Positions 46,829-56,141 of a stretch of DNA of 64,000 nucleotides are shown piece after piece (the first letter of the stretch is position 1; every line of letters begins with the position of its first letter). The position numbers were made by a program, and so were the translations under genes. Source of the stretch: Streptomyces avidinii (GTDB lineage Bacteria; Actinomycetota; Actinomycetes; Streptomycetales; Streptomycetaceae); assembly GCF_014650695.1 (NCBI RefSeq), contig NZ_BMVL01000001.1:207563-271562 (forward strand), written 5' to 3'. Below the pieces are notes generated by a model. The model was not told the DNA's origin. It did not search any database and saw nothing but the letters and a program-made list of their open reading frames with translations.

Positions 46829-48277
46829 GTGACCAGCGAACAACCCGACACATCACGCGGCACTCGGCGGCGGCCCGCCTGGGCCGTCGGCTCGATCGCG
46901 GCCGCCGTCCTGCTCGCGGGCGGCGGCACCGCGTACTGGGCGTCGACCGCCCACGGCGACGGCGGGTCGGGCCACCGTACGGGTGAGAGCGCGGCCTCCG
47001 CGCCCCGCGACGCGGGGAACCCCTCGGGGCCGGGCATCGCCCCCGGGGAGCCCGACCCGTCCGGCGGCGGGGTGGTCTACCGGGCCGACGTGAAGCTTCC
47101 GGAGGCCCCGGCGAGCGCGCCGACGTACTCCCTGTCGGGCGAGATCACCTCGGCGGAGGTGGCCCGGCTCGCGGCGGCCCTGGGCCTGCCGGGCGAGCCG
47201 CGGCTGAGCGGGGACGTCTGGCTGGCCGGGGAGGCCGCCGACGGGTCCGGCCCGCGGCTCACGGTGGCCCGTACGGCGTCTGGTACGTGGAACTTCGCGC
47301 GCTTCCAGGGCCCGGGCAACGGAACCGGCAACGGCGCCGGGGACGACTGCGTGCGCGGCAAGGACACCTGCGGCCCGGCCACCCTGCCGCGGGACGCAAG
47401 CGGCGCGGGCGGGGCAGAGGCGGGCAAGCCGGTGTCCGAGGAGGCCGCCAAGGCCGCCGCGGCCCCGGTGCTGGCCGCCGCGGGGGTGGAGGGGTCGAAG
47501 CCGGACGCCCGGCTCACCCAGGACTCGGTGCGGGTGGTGTCCGCGGACCCGGTGGTCGGCGGCCTGCCCACGCAGGGCTGGTCCACGAAGGTGAGCGTGG
47601 GCGGCGACGGCTCGGTGGTGGGGGGCAACGGCGAGCTGAAGGCCCCCGCACGGGCCGGCGAGCAGCCGGTGATCGGGGCCGTGGAGGCGTTGGCCAGGCT
47701 GAACGAGAAGTCGGGCGGCGGGTCGGGCGACCCCGAGCCCAGCGGCTGCGCGAGCGCGGTCCCGCTGACGGCGGACGCCCCGGCGGCGGGCACGGACACG
47801 GTGCCGTGCAACCCGGAGCCGCGGCCCATGAAGCCCCCGCGGACGGAGACGGTCCGCGGCGCCGTGCTCGGGCTGGTCCCCGGCACGGTGAACGGGGCGC
47901 AGGGCCTGGTTCCGGCCTGGCTCTTCGAGGTGGCGGGCCGGGACGGCGGTCCCGGCCACACGGTGGCGCAGCCGGCCGCGGCCCAGGAGGACGCCCCGGG
48001 CCCGAAGGACGGCCGTACCGTGCCCGGCTTCTCGTACGCGGAGGCGGACCGGAAGCTGACCGTGAACTTCTGGGGCAGCCCGTGCAGCACGTACGCCGTG
48101 GAGGCACGGGAGCAGCCGGAATCGGTCATGGTGAAGATCACCGACACGCCGAAGCAGCCGGGGCAGGCCTGCATCATGCTGGCGCAGGAGATGTCCTCGA
48201 CGGTGACGCTCCAGCAGCCGCTGGGCGACCGCAAGGTGGTCGACGCGACGACGGGCAAGCCGCTCCCCCGGCAGTAG
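46829..48277 (+). CDS. Single-span membrane protein, large Gly/Ala/Pro-rich exported domain
   Basis: A 482-residue protein with a short cytoplasmic head rich in Arg (TSRGTRRRPAWAVG), one span near residues 17-37 and a long exported part. Low-complexity stretches alternate with beta-like segments (YSLSGEITSAEVARLAAALGL; ESVMVKITDTPKQPGQACIM). It contains several Cys that could form disulfides. It resembles streptomycete proteins annotated vaguely as membrane or anti-sigma-like proteins, but no adjacent sigma gene exists. The GTG start has GGAGAAGGAG upstream. Function unknown. Confidence 0.8.
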   Translation: MTSEQPDTSRGTRRRPAWAVGSIAAAVLLAGGGTAYWASTAHGDGGSGHRTGESAASAPRDAGNPSGPGIAPGEPDPSGGGVVYRADVKLPEAPASAPTYSLSGEITSAEVARLAAALGLPGEPRLSGDVWLAGEAADGSGPRLTVARTASGTWNFARFQGPGNGTGNGAGDDCVRGKDTCGPATLPRDASGAGGAEAGKPVSEEAAKAAAAPVLAAAGVEGSKPDARLTQDSVRVVSADPVVGGLPTQGWSTKVSVGGDGSVVGGNGELKAPARAGEQPVIGAVEALARLNEKSGGGSGDPEPSGCASAVPLTADAPAAGTDTVPCNPEPRPMKPPRTETVRGAVLGLVPGTVNGAQGLVPAWLFEVAGRDGGPGHTVAQPAAAQEDAPGPKDGRTVPGFSYAEADRKLTVNFWGSPCSTYAVEAREQPESVMVKITDTPKQPGQACIMLAQEMSSTVTLQQPLGDRKVVDATTGKPLPRQ

Positions 48278-48309
48278 CCGGCACCCCGGGCGGTCCCGGG
48301 CGCTTCCGG

Positions 48310-48370
48310 GCATGACGCGAGGGCCCGCCTCCTGGTCGGATTCGACCGGAGGCGGGCCCTCGCGTCATGC
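48310..48370. terminator. Strong bidirectional terminator
   Basis: Perfect 23-bp arms (48310-48332 and 48348-48370); the loop itself forms GGTCG/CGACC around GATT. It separates the convergent membrane-protein gene and erpA. Confidence 0.92.
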
Positions 48371-48405
48371 CGGGGTGGTGCGGCGTTCAGGCGTGGCCCT
48401 CGGGC

Positions 48406-48762
48406 TTAGCTGAACGAGTCGCCGCAGGCGCAGGAGCCGGTGGCGTTGGGGTTGTCGATCGTGAAGCCCTGCTTCTCGATGGTGTCGACGAAGTCGATGG
48501 AGGCACCGTGGAGGTACGGGGAGCTCATCCGGTCCGTGACGACCTTCACACCGTCGAAGTCCTTCACGACGTCGCCGTCGAGGGAGCGCTCGTCGAAGAA
48601 GAGCTGGTAACGCAGGCCGGAGCAGCCGCCGGGCTGGACGGCGACGCGGAGCGCCAGGTCATCGCGGCCCTCCTGCTCCAGCAGGGTCCTGACCTTCTCG
48701 GCGGCGGCGTCGGACAGGAGGATGCCGTCGCTCACAGTGGTCTTGTCGTCCTGTACGGACAT
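48406..48762 (-). CDS. erpA: Iron-sulfur cluster insertion protein ErpA
   Basis: A 118-residue A-type carrier (HesB/IscA family). Conserved Cys are in QPGGCSGLRYQLFFDE and GSCACGDSFS, the CxC C-terminus that binds the cluster. It delivers [4Fe-4S] clusters to apoproteins. The ATG at 48762 has GGGAG 9 bases upstream. It is divergent from nadA, whose product is itself a [4Fe-4S] enzyme, and matches Rv2204c in the mycobacterial block. Confidence 0.96.
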   Translation of the reverse strand: MSVQDDKTTVSDGILLSDAAAEKVRTLLEQEGRDDLALRVAVQPGGCSGLRYQLFFDERSLDGDVVKDFDGVKVVTDRMSSPYLHGASIDFVDTIEKQGFTIDNPNATGSCACGDSFS

Positions 48763-48937
48763 CTGCATTCACTCCCGAAGTGGGCGGCTCCCCGCCGGAG
48801 GCGAGGAAACGTCGGACTCTTGCCGTCGGTGGCAACGAGCGGGACCGCGGATTCATTCCGGGACCCGACGCTTGTTTCAGATATTCCATGCTCGCACACC
48901 GCGCGCGGGGGCGGGCCCGGCGAATCGTGGGCTGATG

Positions 48938-49007
48938 CGTCACATTGACACTATCGGCATCGTCAAACTGACGTGAAGCGGTTATGATAGATAACGTCAA
49001 ATAGACG
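48938..49007. promoter_or_regulatory. Three CGTCA-type repeats over the nadA promoter
   Basis: CGTCACATTGACA (48938-48950), CGTCAAACTGACG (48961-48973) and CGTCAAATAGACG (48995-49007) share CGTCA-N3-TGAC-like symmetry. A TATGAT -10 element lies at 48983-48988 between the second and third. Their placement suits a repressor or NAD-status regulator. The rest of the 302-bp erpA-nadA gap shows nothing else. Confidence 0.55.
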
Positions 49008-49064
49008 AGAAGTCGAAGCGATGATCCAGAAGTCCCTTGTCGCAGAACAGAAAGGGTGCGTGTC

Positions 49065-50243
49065 GTGACCACCGCCCAGCCCTTGGACGTCCAGCCGACG
49101 CCCCTTGCCCTGCTGCTGCTCGGCCGTGAGGCCGACCCCAAGAGCGAGCGCGGGGTGGAGTGCCCCGGCGACCTGCCCTCGCCCTCGGACCCGAACCTCG
49201 TGGCGCGTGCCCGCGCGGCCAAGGAGAAGCTCGGGGACAAGGTCTTCATCCTGGGCCACCACTACCAGCGTGACGAGGTCATCGAGTTCGCGGACGTCAC
49301 CGGCGACTCCTTCAAGCTGGCCAAGGACGCGGCCGCCAAGCCGGAGGCCGAGTACATCGTCTTCTGCGGCGTGCACTTCATGGCCGAGTCCGCGGACATC
49401 CTGACCTCGGACGACCAGAAGGTGGTCCTGCCGGACCTGGCCGCCGGCTGCTCGATGGCCGACATGGCCACCGCCGAGCAGGTCGCGGAGTGCTGGGACG
49501 TGCTGACCGAGGCCGGCATAGCCGGGACCACGGTTCCCGTCTCGTACATGAACTCCTCCGCCGACATCAAGGCCTTCACCGGCAAGCACGGCGGCACGAT
49601 CTGCACCTCGTCCAACGCGAAGAAGGCCCTGGAGTGGGCGTTCGAGCAGGGCGAGAAGATCCTCTTCCTCCCGGACCAGCACCTGGGCCGCAACACCGCC
49701 GTCCGCGACATGGGCATGTCCCTGGACGACTGCGTGCTCTACAACCCGCACAAGCCGAACGGCGGCCTGACCGTCGAGCAGCTGCGGAACGCCAAGATGA
49801 TCCTGTGGCGCGGGCACTGCTCGGTGCACGGCCGGTTCTCGGTCGACTCGGTCAACGACGTTCGCGCCCGGATCCCCGGGGTGAACGTCCTGGTCCACCC
49901 CGAGTGCAAGCACGAGGTCGTGGCGGCCGCGGACTACGTCGGCTCGACGGAGTACATCATCAAGGCGCTGGAGGCGGCCCCGGCCGGCTCCAAGTGGGCC
50001 ATCGGCACCGAGCTGAACCTGGTCCGCCGCCTGGCGAACCGATTCGCCGCCGAGGACAAGGAAGTCGTCTTCCTCGACAAGACGGTCTGCTTCTGCTCGA
50101 CCATGAACCGCATCGACCTCCCGCACCTGGTGTGGACCCTGGAGTCCCTGGCCGAGGGCAACCTCGTCAACCAGATCCGGGTCGACAAGGAGACGGAGAG
50201 CTTCGCGAAGCTCGCGCTGGAGCGGATGCTGGCCCTCCCGTAG
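49065..50243 (+). CDS. nadA: Quinolinate synthase
   Basis: A 392-residue [4Fe-4S] enzyme that condenses iminoaspartate with dihydroxyacetone phosphate to quinolinate in de novo NAD synthesis. Family segments are ILGHHYQRDEVIEFADVTGDS, VFCGVHFMAESADIL, CSMADMA, SYMNSSADIKAF, WRGHCSVHGRF and KTVCFCSTMN (cluster Cys region). Length is greater than thermophile NadA (about 300) due to an N-terminal extension found in actinobacteria. The GTG at 49065 has AAAGGG 9 bases upstream. nadB and nadC are not adjacent in this window. Confidence 0.97.
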   Translation: MTTAQPLDVQPTPLALLLLGREADPKSERGVECPGDLPSPSDPNLVARARAAKEKLGDKVFILGHHYQRDEVIEFADVTGDSFKLAKDAAAKPEAEYIVFCGVHFMAESADILTSDDQKVVLPDLAAGCSMADMATAEQVAECWDVLTEAGIAGTTVPVSYMNSSADIKAFTGKHGGTICTSSNAKKALEWAFEQGEKILFLPDQHLGRNTAVRDMGMSLDDCVLYNPHKPNGGLTVEQLRNAKMILWRGHCSVHGRFSVDSVNDVRARIPGVNVLVHPECKHEVVAAADYVGSTEYIIKALEAAPAGSKWAIGTELNLVRRLANRFAAEDKEVVFLDKTVCFCSTMNRIDLPHLVWTLESLAEGNLVNQIRVDKETESFAKLALERMLALP

Positions 50244-50272
50244 GGGCGACCCGGCACGGCTGTGGCCCGCAG

Positions 50273-50318
50273 ATGCCCGAAGGGGCGGTTCCCGTACGGG
50301 AACCGCCCCTTCGGGCAT
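50273..50318. terminator. Bidirectional terminator between nadA and the RND gene
   Basis: A perfect 21-bp stem (50273-50293 and 50298-50318) with a GTAC centre. Confidence 0.92.
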
Positions 50319-50366
50319 TCGGTCGGGTGGGCGGGCCGAGTGGCTCGGCCCGCCCACCCGGGCCGA

Positions 50367-53300
50367 TCAGACGTGGGCCGGAGCGTCGTCCGAGGAGTCG
50401 GACGGGGCCGGGACCGTCGTCGGGCGGGCCGTCTTCCTGGCGCGGCGGCGCTCCTTGCGGAGTTCGACCATCGTGTAGAGGGTCGGCACCAGCAGCAGCG
50501 TCAGCAGGGTGGAGCTGACCAGGCCGCCGATCACCACGACCGCGAGCGGCTGCGAGATGAAGCCGCCCTCGCCGGTGACGCCCAGCGCCATCGGGAGCAG
50601 CGCGAAGATCGTCGCCAGGGCCGTCATCAGGATCGGGCGCAGTCGGTGCCGGCCGCCCTCGATGACCGCTTCGACGACGCCCAGGCCCTGGGCGCGGTAC
50701 TGGTTGACCAGGTCGATCAGGACGATCGCGTTGGTCACGACGATGCCGATGAGCATCAGCATGCCGATCATCGCCGGGACGCCCATCGGGGTGCCCGTGA
50801 CGAGCAGCAGGCCGAGTGCGCCGGTCGCCGCGAACGGGATGGAGACCAGCAGGATCAGCGGCTGGACCAGCGAGCGGAAGGTCGTGACCAGCAGCATGAA
50901 CACGATCGCGATCGCCGCGAGCATGGCCAGGCCGAGCGAGCCGAAAGCCTCGTCCTGATCCTGGGAGACGCCGCCGATGGAGGCGGTGGCGCCGTCCGGC
51001 AGGTCCAGCGCGTCGAGCTTGGTCTGGAGCTCGGCGCTGACCGCGCCGGTGTTGTCGCCGAGCGGCCGGGCGGTGACGGTGGCGGCGCGGGCGCCGTCGA
51101 TCCGGGTCATCGCGACCGGGCCGGGGACCTCCTTGACCTCGGCGATGTCACCGAGCTTGACGGGGCCGACCGGGAGCGCCTGCAGTTCGGCCAGGGTGGT
51201 GGCCGGCTGCGCGGACCTGATGACGATGTCCCGCTCGGTGTCGTCCAGTACGGCCTTGCCCGCCGGGTTGCCCCGTACGGCCTGCGCGACGATGGCACCG
51301 AGCGCGGCCTGGTTCAGGCCGGCCTCGGCCGCCTTGGGCGTGGCGGTCACGGAGATGCGGGGCACGGACTGGGACAGGTCGCTCTGCACGTCGGCGACGT
51401 TCTTGAGCTTCGCCACCTCGGCGCGGACCTGCTCGGCGGCCTCGGCGAGGACCTTGGTGTCACCGGCCTTGACGACCACGCTGAGGTTCTGGCTGCCGAA
51501 GCCGTCGCCCGCCACGATGCGGGTCTCGCCGATGCCGTCGAGGGCGGCCAGCTTGTCCTCGATGCCCTTCTTGACGGAGTCCGCCTTGCCGGAGTCCTTC
51601 AGCGTGATCTGGTACGAGGCCTGGTTGGAGCCCGTACCGCCGCCGAAGGCCGCCAGGAAGCCGGAGGAACCGACGGTGACCTGGTAGCTCTTGACGCCCT
51701 CGACCGAGCCCAGCACCTTCTCGATCTTGCGGCTCGCCTCGTCGGAGGCGGCCAGCGAGGTGCCCGGGGCGAGCTCCTGCTTGACCGTCAGGACTTCCTG
51801 CTCGCCCTGGTCGAAGAAGTTGGTCTTCAGCATCGGGGTCATCCCGAGGGTGCCGACGAGGACGACCACCGCGATGGCCACACTGGTCAGCCGGCGCCGG
51901 GTGGCGAAGCCCAGGACGCGGACGTAGAAGAGCTGGAGGCGGCTGCGCGCCTCCTTCTCCTCGGCCTCGCGGCGGGCCTTCGCCGCGCTCTCGGGGTTCG
52001 CGGGATCGACGCCCTTGGGGGCGCTCAGGAACCAGTACGAGAGCACCGGTACGACCGTCAGCGACACGAGCAGCGAGGCCAGCAGGGCCGCGGTGACGGT
52101 GAGCGAGAACGAGCCGAAGAGCTCGCCGATCATGCCGCCGGTGAGACCGATCGGCAGGAAGACGGCGACGGTGGTGAGGGTGGAGGAGGTGACCGCGCCG
52201 GCGACCTCCTTGACCGCGGTGAGGATGGCGGCCTCGCGCTCCTCGCCGTAGCCGAGGTGGCGCTTGATGTTCTCCAGGACCACGATCGAGTCGTCGACGA
52301 CACGCCCGATGGCGATGGTGAGGGCGCCCAGGGTCAGCATGTTGAGCGACAGGTCCTGGGTCCACAGCACGATGAGCGCGAGGACCACGGACAGCGGGAT
52401 GGAGACCGCGGTGACCAGCGTCGAGCGCAGCGAGGCGAGGAAGACCAGGATCACGATCACCGCGAACAGCAGGCCGAGCAGGCCCTCGGTGGTCAGGCTG
52501 GAGATGGACTTGGCGACGGCCGGGCCCTGGTCGCTGACGACGGTCAGGTCGGCGCCGGCGCCGAGCGTGGTGCGCAGCTCGGGGAGTTTGTCCTTGACCG
52601 CGTCGGAGATGGCGACGGCGCTGCCGTCCTTGTCCATGGTGAGGACGAGGGCGAGGCTGGGCTTGCCGTTGGTCCGGGTGATGGAGACGGCCTTGGCCGG
52701 CTCCTGCTTGACGGCGGCGACGTCACCGAGGCGGACGGCCGGCTTGCCCGGGCCGGGGCTCAGGCGCAGCTCCTGCAGCTGGGCGAGCGAGGTGTAGCCG
52801 GAGCCCACGCGCACGGTGCGGTTCTTGCCCGCCTCGTCGAAGGAGCCGGCGGGGACGGCCGCGCCGCCCGCCTGGAGGCCCTGGGCGAGGGAGGCGCCGT
52901 CGAGTCCGGCGGCCGCGAGCTTGGCGTCGTCGGGGGTGACGGTGACCTGGAGGTCCTGGACTCCGTCGACGGTGACCTGGCCGACGCCCTCGATGTCCGA
53001 CAGGACGGGGACGACGGAACGTTCCAGCTGGTCGGCCAGCGCCTGCTGGTCCTTGTCGGAGGTGACGGCCAGGATGACCGTCGGGATGTCGTCGGTGGAA
53101 CCGGCCACGACCTGCGGGTCCACCTCGGCGGGCAGCCGGACGCGGGCCCGGTTGACGGCCTGCTGGACGTCGGCGACGAGCTGCTTGGTGCCGCTGTCGC
53201 CGTAGTCGAAGGTGGCCATGATGAGGGCGTTGCCCTCGCTGGCGGTGGAGGTGATGCCGGTGAGGCCGTCGACGCCCTTGAGCATGGCCTCGATCGGTTC

Positions 53301-53495
53301 GACGACCTGCTTCTCCACCACGTCGGGCGAGGCACCCTGGTACGGCGCGAGCACGGAGACCATCGGCAATTCGATGGAGGGCAGCAGTTGCTGCTTGAGC
53401 TGCGGGATGGCTATGGCGCCGAAGAGGAGCGCGACGATCGACACGAGGCCGACCAACGACCTTTGGGCCAGGCTGAAGCGGGACAGCCACGACAT
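50367..53495 (-). CDS. RND-family efflux permease (AcrB/HAE1-like)
   Basis: A 1042-residue exporter with 12 spans and two large exported loops. It has an N-terminal span (SLVGLVSIVALLFGAIAIPQ) and a porter-domain start resembling AcrB (LPSIELPMVSVLAPYQGASPD). TM4 contains the acidic pair in IAIGRVVDDSIVVLENIKRHL, needed for proton coupling. The second half repeats the pattern. No membrane-fusion protein or TolC gene is adjacent, so it may act alone in a Gram-positive envelope. The substrate is unknown. An orphan LuxR regulator lies 136 bp upstream on the same strand. Confidence 0.93.
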   Translation of the reverse strand: MSWLSRFSLAQRSLVGLVSIVALLFGAIAIPQLKQQLLPSIELPMVSVLAPYQGASPDVVEKQVVEPIEAMLKGVDGLTGITSTASEGNALIMATFDYGDSGTKQLVADVQQAVNRARVRLPAEVDPQVVAGSTDDIPTVILAVTSDKDQQALADQLERSVVPVLSDIEGVGQVTVDGVQDLQVTVTPDDAKLAAAGLDGASLAQGLQAGGAAVPAGSFDEAGKNRTVRVGSGYTSLAQLQELRLSPGPGKPAVRLGDVAAVKQEPAKAVSITRTNGKPSLALVLTMDKDGSAVAISDAVKDKLPELRTTLGAGADLTVVSDQGPAVAKSISSLTTEGLLGLLFAVIVILVFLASLRSTLVTAVSIPLSVVLALIVLWTQDLSLNMLTLGALTIAIGRVVDDSIVVLENIKRHLGYGEEREAAILTAVKEVAGAVTSSTLTTVAVFLPIGLTGGMIGELFGSFSLTVTAALLASLLVSLTVVPVLSYWFLSAPKGVDPANPESAAKARREAEEKEARSRLQLFYVRVLGFATRRRLTSVAIAVVVLVGTLGMTPMLKTNFFDQGEQEVLTVKQELAPGTSLAASDEASRKIEKVLGSVEGVKSYQVTVGSSGFLAAFGGGTGSNQASYQITLKDSGKADSVKKGIEDKLAALDGIGETRIVAGDGFGSQNLSVVVKAGDTKVLAEAAEQVRAEVAKLKNVADVQSDLSQSVPRISVTATPKAAEAGLNQAALGAIVAQAVRGNPAGKAVLDDTERDIVIRSAQPATTLAELQALPVGPVKLGDIAEVKEVPGPVAMTRIDGARAATVTARPLGDNTGAVSAELQTKLDALDLPDGATASIGGVSQDQDEAFGSLGLAMLAAIAIVFMLLVTTFRSLVQPLILLVSIPFAATGALGLLLVTGTPMGVPAMIGMLMLIGIVVTNAIVLIDLVNQYRAQGLGVVEAVIEGGRHRLRPILMTALATIFALLPMALGVTGEGGFISQPLAVVVIGGLVSSTLLTLLLVPTLYTMVELRKERRRARKTARPTTVPAPSDSSDDAPAHV

Positions 53496-53631
53496 GGGTA
53501 TGAGATCTCTCTGCAGTGACGAACGCGAGGGCACCACCACCCTGTCCCACCGCGGTGGGGCATTTCGTCGCTCGCAGGTGCCGTCCTTATGTGCGGCATA
53601 CCGCGTCTGCAGTACGTCGCAGCGGGCGCTG

Positions 53632-54360
53632 CTACTCCGCGCGCGGGCGGACCAGTCCCGATTCGTACGCAATAACCACCAATTGGGCCCGGTCGCGGGC
53701 GCCGAGCTTGGCCATGGCCCGGTTCACGTGGGTCTTGACGGTCAGCGGGCTGACCTCCAGCCGTCCGGCGATCCCGTCGTTGGACAGGCCCGCCGCGACG
53801 TGTACGAGGACCTCGCGCTCCCGGACGGTCAGCGCGGCGAGCCGCTGCGCGTGCGCGTCGGCCGAGTCCATGGCCGCCGTCGGGTCGGCGCCGCCGCCCT
53901 GGGCGAGGAAGGTGGCGATGAGCCCTTTGGTGGCGGCCGGGGAGAGCAGGGCCTCGCCGGCCGCGGCGACCCGGATGGCGTTGAGCAGTTCGTCGGGCTC
54001 GGCGCCCTTGCCGAGGAAGCCCGAGGCGCCGGCCCGCAGCGCCGAGACCACGTACTCGTCGACCTCGAAGGTCGTCAGCATCACCACGCGCACGCCGGCG
54101 AGTTCCGGGTCCGCGCTGATCATGCGGGTGGCGGCGAGCCCGTCGGTGCCGGGCATGCGGATGTCCATGAGGACGACGTCGGGGCGCGTCCGGCGGGCGA
54201 GTTCGACGGCCTGCGCCCCGTCGGACGCCTCCCCGACAACCTCCATGTCGTGCTCGGAGTCGACGAGCACCTTGAAGGCGCTGCGCAGCAGTGCCTGGTC
54301 GTCGACGAGCAGCACCCTGAGGGGTGCGGCGGTGGGCTGCTCCGGGGCTGTGTGGTCCAC
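53632..54360 (-). CDS. LuxR-family response regulator without adjacent kinase
   Basis: A 242-residue regulator with an intact receiver (VLLVDDQALL, phospho-acceptor Asp in VVLMDIRMPGTDG, Lys in FLGKGAEPDE) and a C-terminal LuxR HTH (LTVREREVLVHVAAG, NDGIAGRLEVSPLTVKTHV). The usual sensor kinase is absent on either side. It is co-oriented with the RND exporter and could control it. The GTG at 54360 is the listed start; no strong ribosome site was seen. cobS lies upstream on the same strand. Confidence 0.92.
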   Translation of the reverse strand: MDHTAPEQPTAAPLRVLLVDDQALLRSAFKVLVDSEHDMEVVGEASDGAQAVELARRTRPDVVLMDIRMPGTDGLAATRMISADPELAGVRVVMLTTFEVDEYVVSALRAGASGFLGKGAEPDELLNAIRVAAAGEALLSPAATKGLIATFLAQGGGADPTAAMDSADAHAQRLAALTVREREVLVHVAAGLSNDGIAGRLEVSPLTVKTHVNRAMAKLGARDRAQLVVIAYESGLVRPRAE

Positions 54361-54394
54361 GGGGTGAGGGTACGCGGCCCCGCCGCCGACCGAC

Positions 54395-55216
54395 TCAGCC
54401 CAGGGCGAGGACGATCAGGGCGGTGGTCGCCGCGACCTCCGCGAGGGCGCCGAAGACGTCGCCGGTGACCCCGTCGAAGCGGCGTACGCAGCGGCGGAGC
54501 AGCAGTTCGGCGGCGAACAGGGCCGCCAGGACGGCCCCCGCGCACCGGGCGGCGGCGGCCGGGCCCAGCGGGAGGGCGGCGGCCGCGGCCGCGACGACGG
54601 CGAGCAGGGCGATCAGTGCGGCGGCGGGCCGCGGGACCACTCCGGCGACCGCGGCGCCGAGTCCCCCGGGGCGGGCCGCCGGGACGCCTTCGCGGGAGGC
54701 CAGGGTCATGGCGAGGCGGGCCGCGACGGCGGCGACCACGGCGGCCAGGGCGCCGCGGACCCAGCTCTCGGCGTAGATCTCGGACAGGGCGGCCACTTGC
54801 AGCAGCAGCACGATGATCAGCGCGACGACACCGAAGGGGCCGATGTCGGACTGCTTCATGATGCGCAGGGCCTCGCCGGCGGGTTTGGCGCTGCCCAGGC
54901 CGTCCGCGGTGTCGGCGAGGCCGTCCAGGTGCAGCGCCCGGGTCAGCGCGGCCGGCGCGGCGACGGTGAGGGTCGCGGCGAGCAGCGGACCTCCGCCGAG
55001 CAGCAGCAGGAGCACGCCCGGTGCGGCCGCGAGCAGGCCCACGACCAGACCGGCGAGCGGGGCGCAGGCCATTCCGGTGCGGGCGGCGGGGCGGTCCCAG
55101 CGGGTGATGCGGGCGGGCAGCACGGTGAGGGTGCCGAACGCGAAACGGACGCCGTCGAGGAACGAGGCGCGTTCCGGGGGCGGCGTCAGGGGCGGGCCGT
55201 CGAACGAATCTGTCAT
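54395..55216 (-). CDS. cobS: Adenosylcobinamide-GDP ribazoletransferase (cobalamin synthase)
   Basis: A 273-residue multi-span enzyme joining adenosylcobinamide-GDP and alpha-ribazole, the late step of cobalamin assembly. The family motifs TRALHLDGLADTADGLGS (acidic catalytic cluster) and IMKQSDIGPFGV are intact. Several Ala/Leu-rich spans follow. The related cobU and cobT genes are on the opposite strand 4-6 kb away, so the nucleotide-loop genes are near but not in one operon. No cobalamin riboswitch precedes it. Confidence 0.95.
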   Translation of the reverse strand: MTDSFDGPPLTPPPERASFLDGVRFAFGTLTVLPARITRWDRPAARTGMACAPLAGLVVGLLAAAPGVLLLLLGGGPLLAATLTVAAPAALTRALHLDGLADTADGLGSAKPAGEALRIMKQSDIGPFGVVALIIVLLLQVAALSEIYAESWVRGALAAVVAAVAARLAMTLASREGVPAARPGGLGAAVAGVVPRPAAALIALLAVVAAAAAALPLGPAAAARCAGAVLAALFAAELLLRRCVRRFDGVTGDVFGALAEVAATTALIVLALG

Positions 55217-55286
55217 CGGCCGGAACGGTACCCGGTCGACGCGAGCGGTAAATTACCCATTACGTGCTAAATAGGGAGTCAGTGGG

Positions 55287-56072
55287 ATGGGTCACTGGTG
55301 GTATCGGAACATCGTCGAACCGGGGAAGCTGCCCCTCCTGCTCGCCCTGCTCTCGTTCGTGATGTCGTTCCTGGTCACCCGCGTGATCACCCGGTTGATC
55401 CGGGCCGGCCGCGGCCCCTTCAAGAACGTCACCCCGGGCGGCCTGCACATCCACCACGTGGTGCCCGGGGTGATCCTCGTGATCATCGGCGGGTTCGGCG
55501 CGGTGGGCAGCGGCCGGCACGGCTTCGGCGCGTGCGCCTCCGCCGTGATCTTCGGGCTGGGCGCGGGCCTGGTCCTGGACGAGTTCGCGCTGATCCTGCA
55601 CCTCGACGACGTCTACTGGAGCGAGCAGGGCCGCAAGAGCGTGGAGATCGTCGTGGTCACGGCCGCCCTGGTGGCGCTGGTCCTGGGTGGGTTCGTGCCC
55701 TTCGGCGTGAACGACCTGTCCGCCGAGGAGCGCCAGAGCCGCAGCCTGGTCATCATGAACGCGGCCACCAACTTCTTCCTCGCCCTGATCGCCCTGTGGA
55801 AGGGCAAGGCGCGCACCGCCCTCTTCGGCCTGGTGGTCCCCTTCGTCGCGCTGGTCGGCGCGATCCGGCTGGCCCGGCCCGGGTCCCCGTACGCGAACAA
55901 GTTCTACGCGAACCGTCCGCGCGCCCGGGCCAGGGCCGGGCTGCGGGCCTTCCACCACGACCGGCGCTGGGCGGGACCGCGCCGCAGGTTCGAGAACTTC
56001 ATCGGCGGGACGCCCGATCCGGAGCTCGACCCGGACCACGTGGTGTCCCTGGAGAAACGTCCCCCGCAGTGA
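55287..56072 (+). CDS. Hypothetical multi-span membrane protein
   Basis: A 261-residue protein with about five to six spans (LPLLLALLSFVMSFLVTRVIT; HHVVPGVILVIIGGFGAVG; SAVIFGLGAGLVLDEFALIL; VEIVVVTAALVALVLGGFVP; NFFLALIALW). A HIHH motif at about residue 54 and the acidic DEFALILHLDD segment could form a metal or proton site. The C-terminus is basic. No family of known function was recognised. GGGAG precedes the ATG. The flanking cobS gene is divergent, and pspAA is convergent behind a terminator. Confidence 0.82.
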   Translation: MGHWWYRNIVEPGKLPLLLALLSFVMSFLVTRVITRLIRAGRGPFKNVTPGGLHIHHVVPGVILVIIGGFGAVGSGRHGFGACASAVIFGLGAGLVLDEFALILHLDDVYWSEQGRKSVEIVVVTAALVALVLGGFVPFGVNDLSAEERQSRSLVIMNAATNFFLALIALWKGKARTALFGLVVPFVALVGAIRLARPGSPYANKFYANRPRARARAGLRAFHHDRRWAGPRRRFENFIGGTPDPELDPDHVVSLEKRPPQ

Positions 56073-56073
56073 G

Positions 56074-56118
56074 AACGGCGGCGGGCCCTCCCCCGGAAGG
56101 GGAGCGCCCGCCGCCGTT
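56074..56118. terminator. Bidirectional terminator before pspAA
   Basis: A 13-bp perfect stem (56074-56086, 56106-56118) with an inner CTCCCC/GGGGAG stem between convergent genes. Confidence 0.85.
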
Positions 56119-56141
56119 GCGTCGGTGTGCCCGGCCGGGAC

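Noticed and set aside
50262..53519. A 1085-codon open frame on the plus strand
   Set aside because: It is antisense to the RND permease, whose minus-strand translation has clear motifs.
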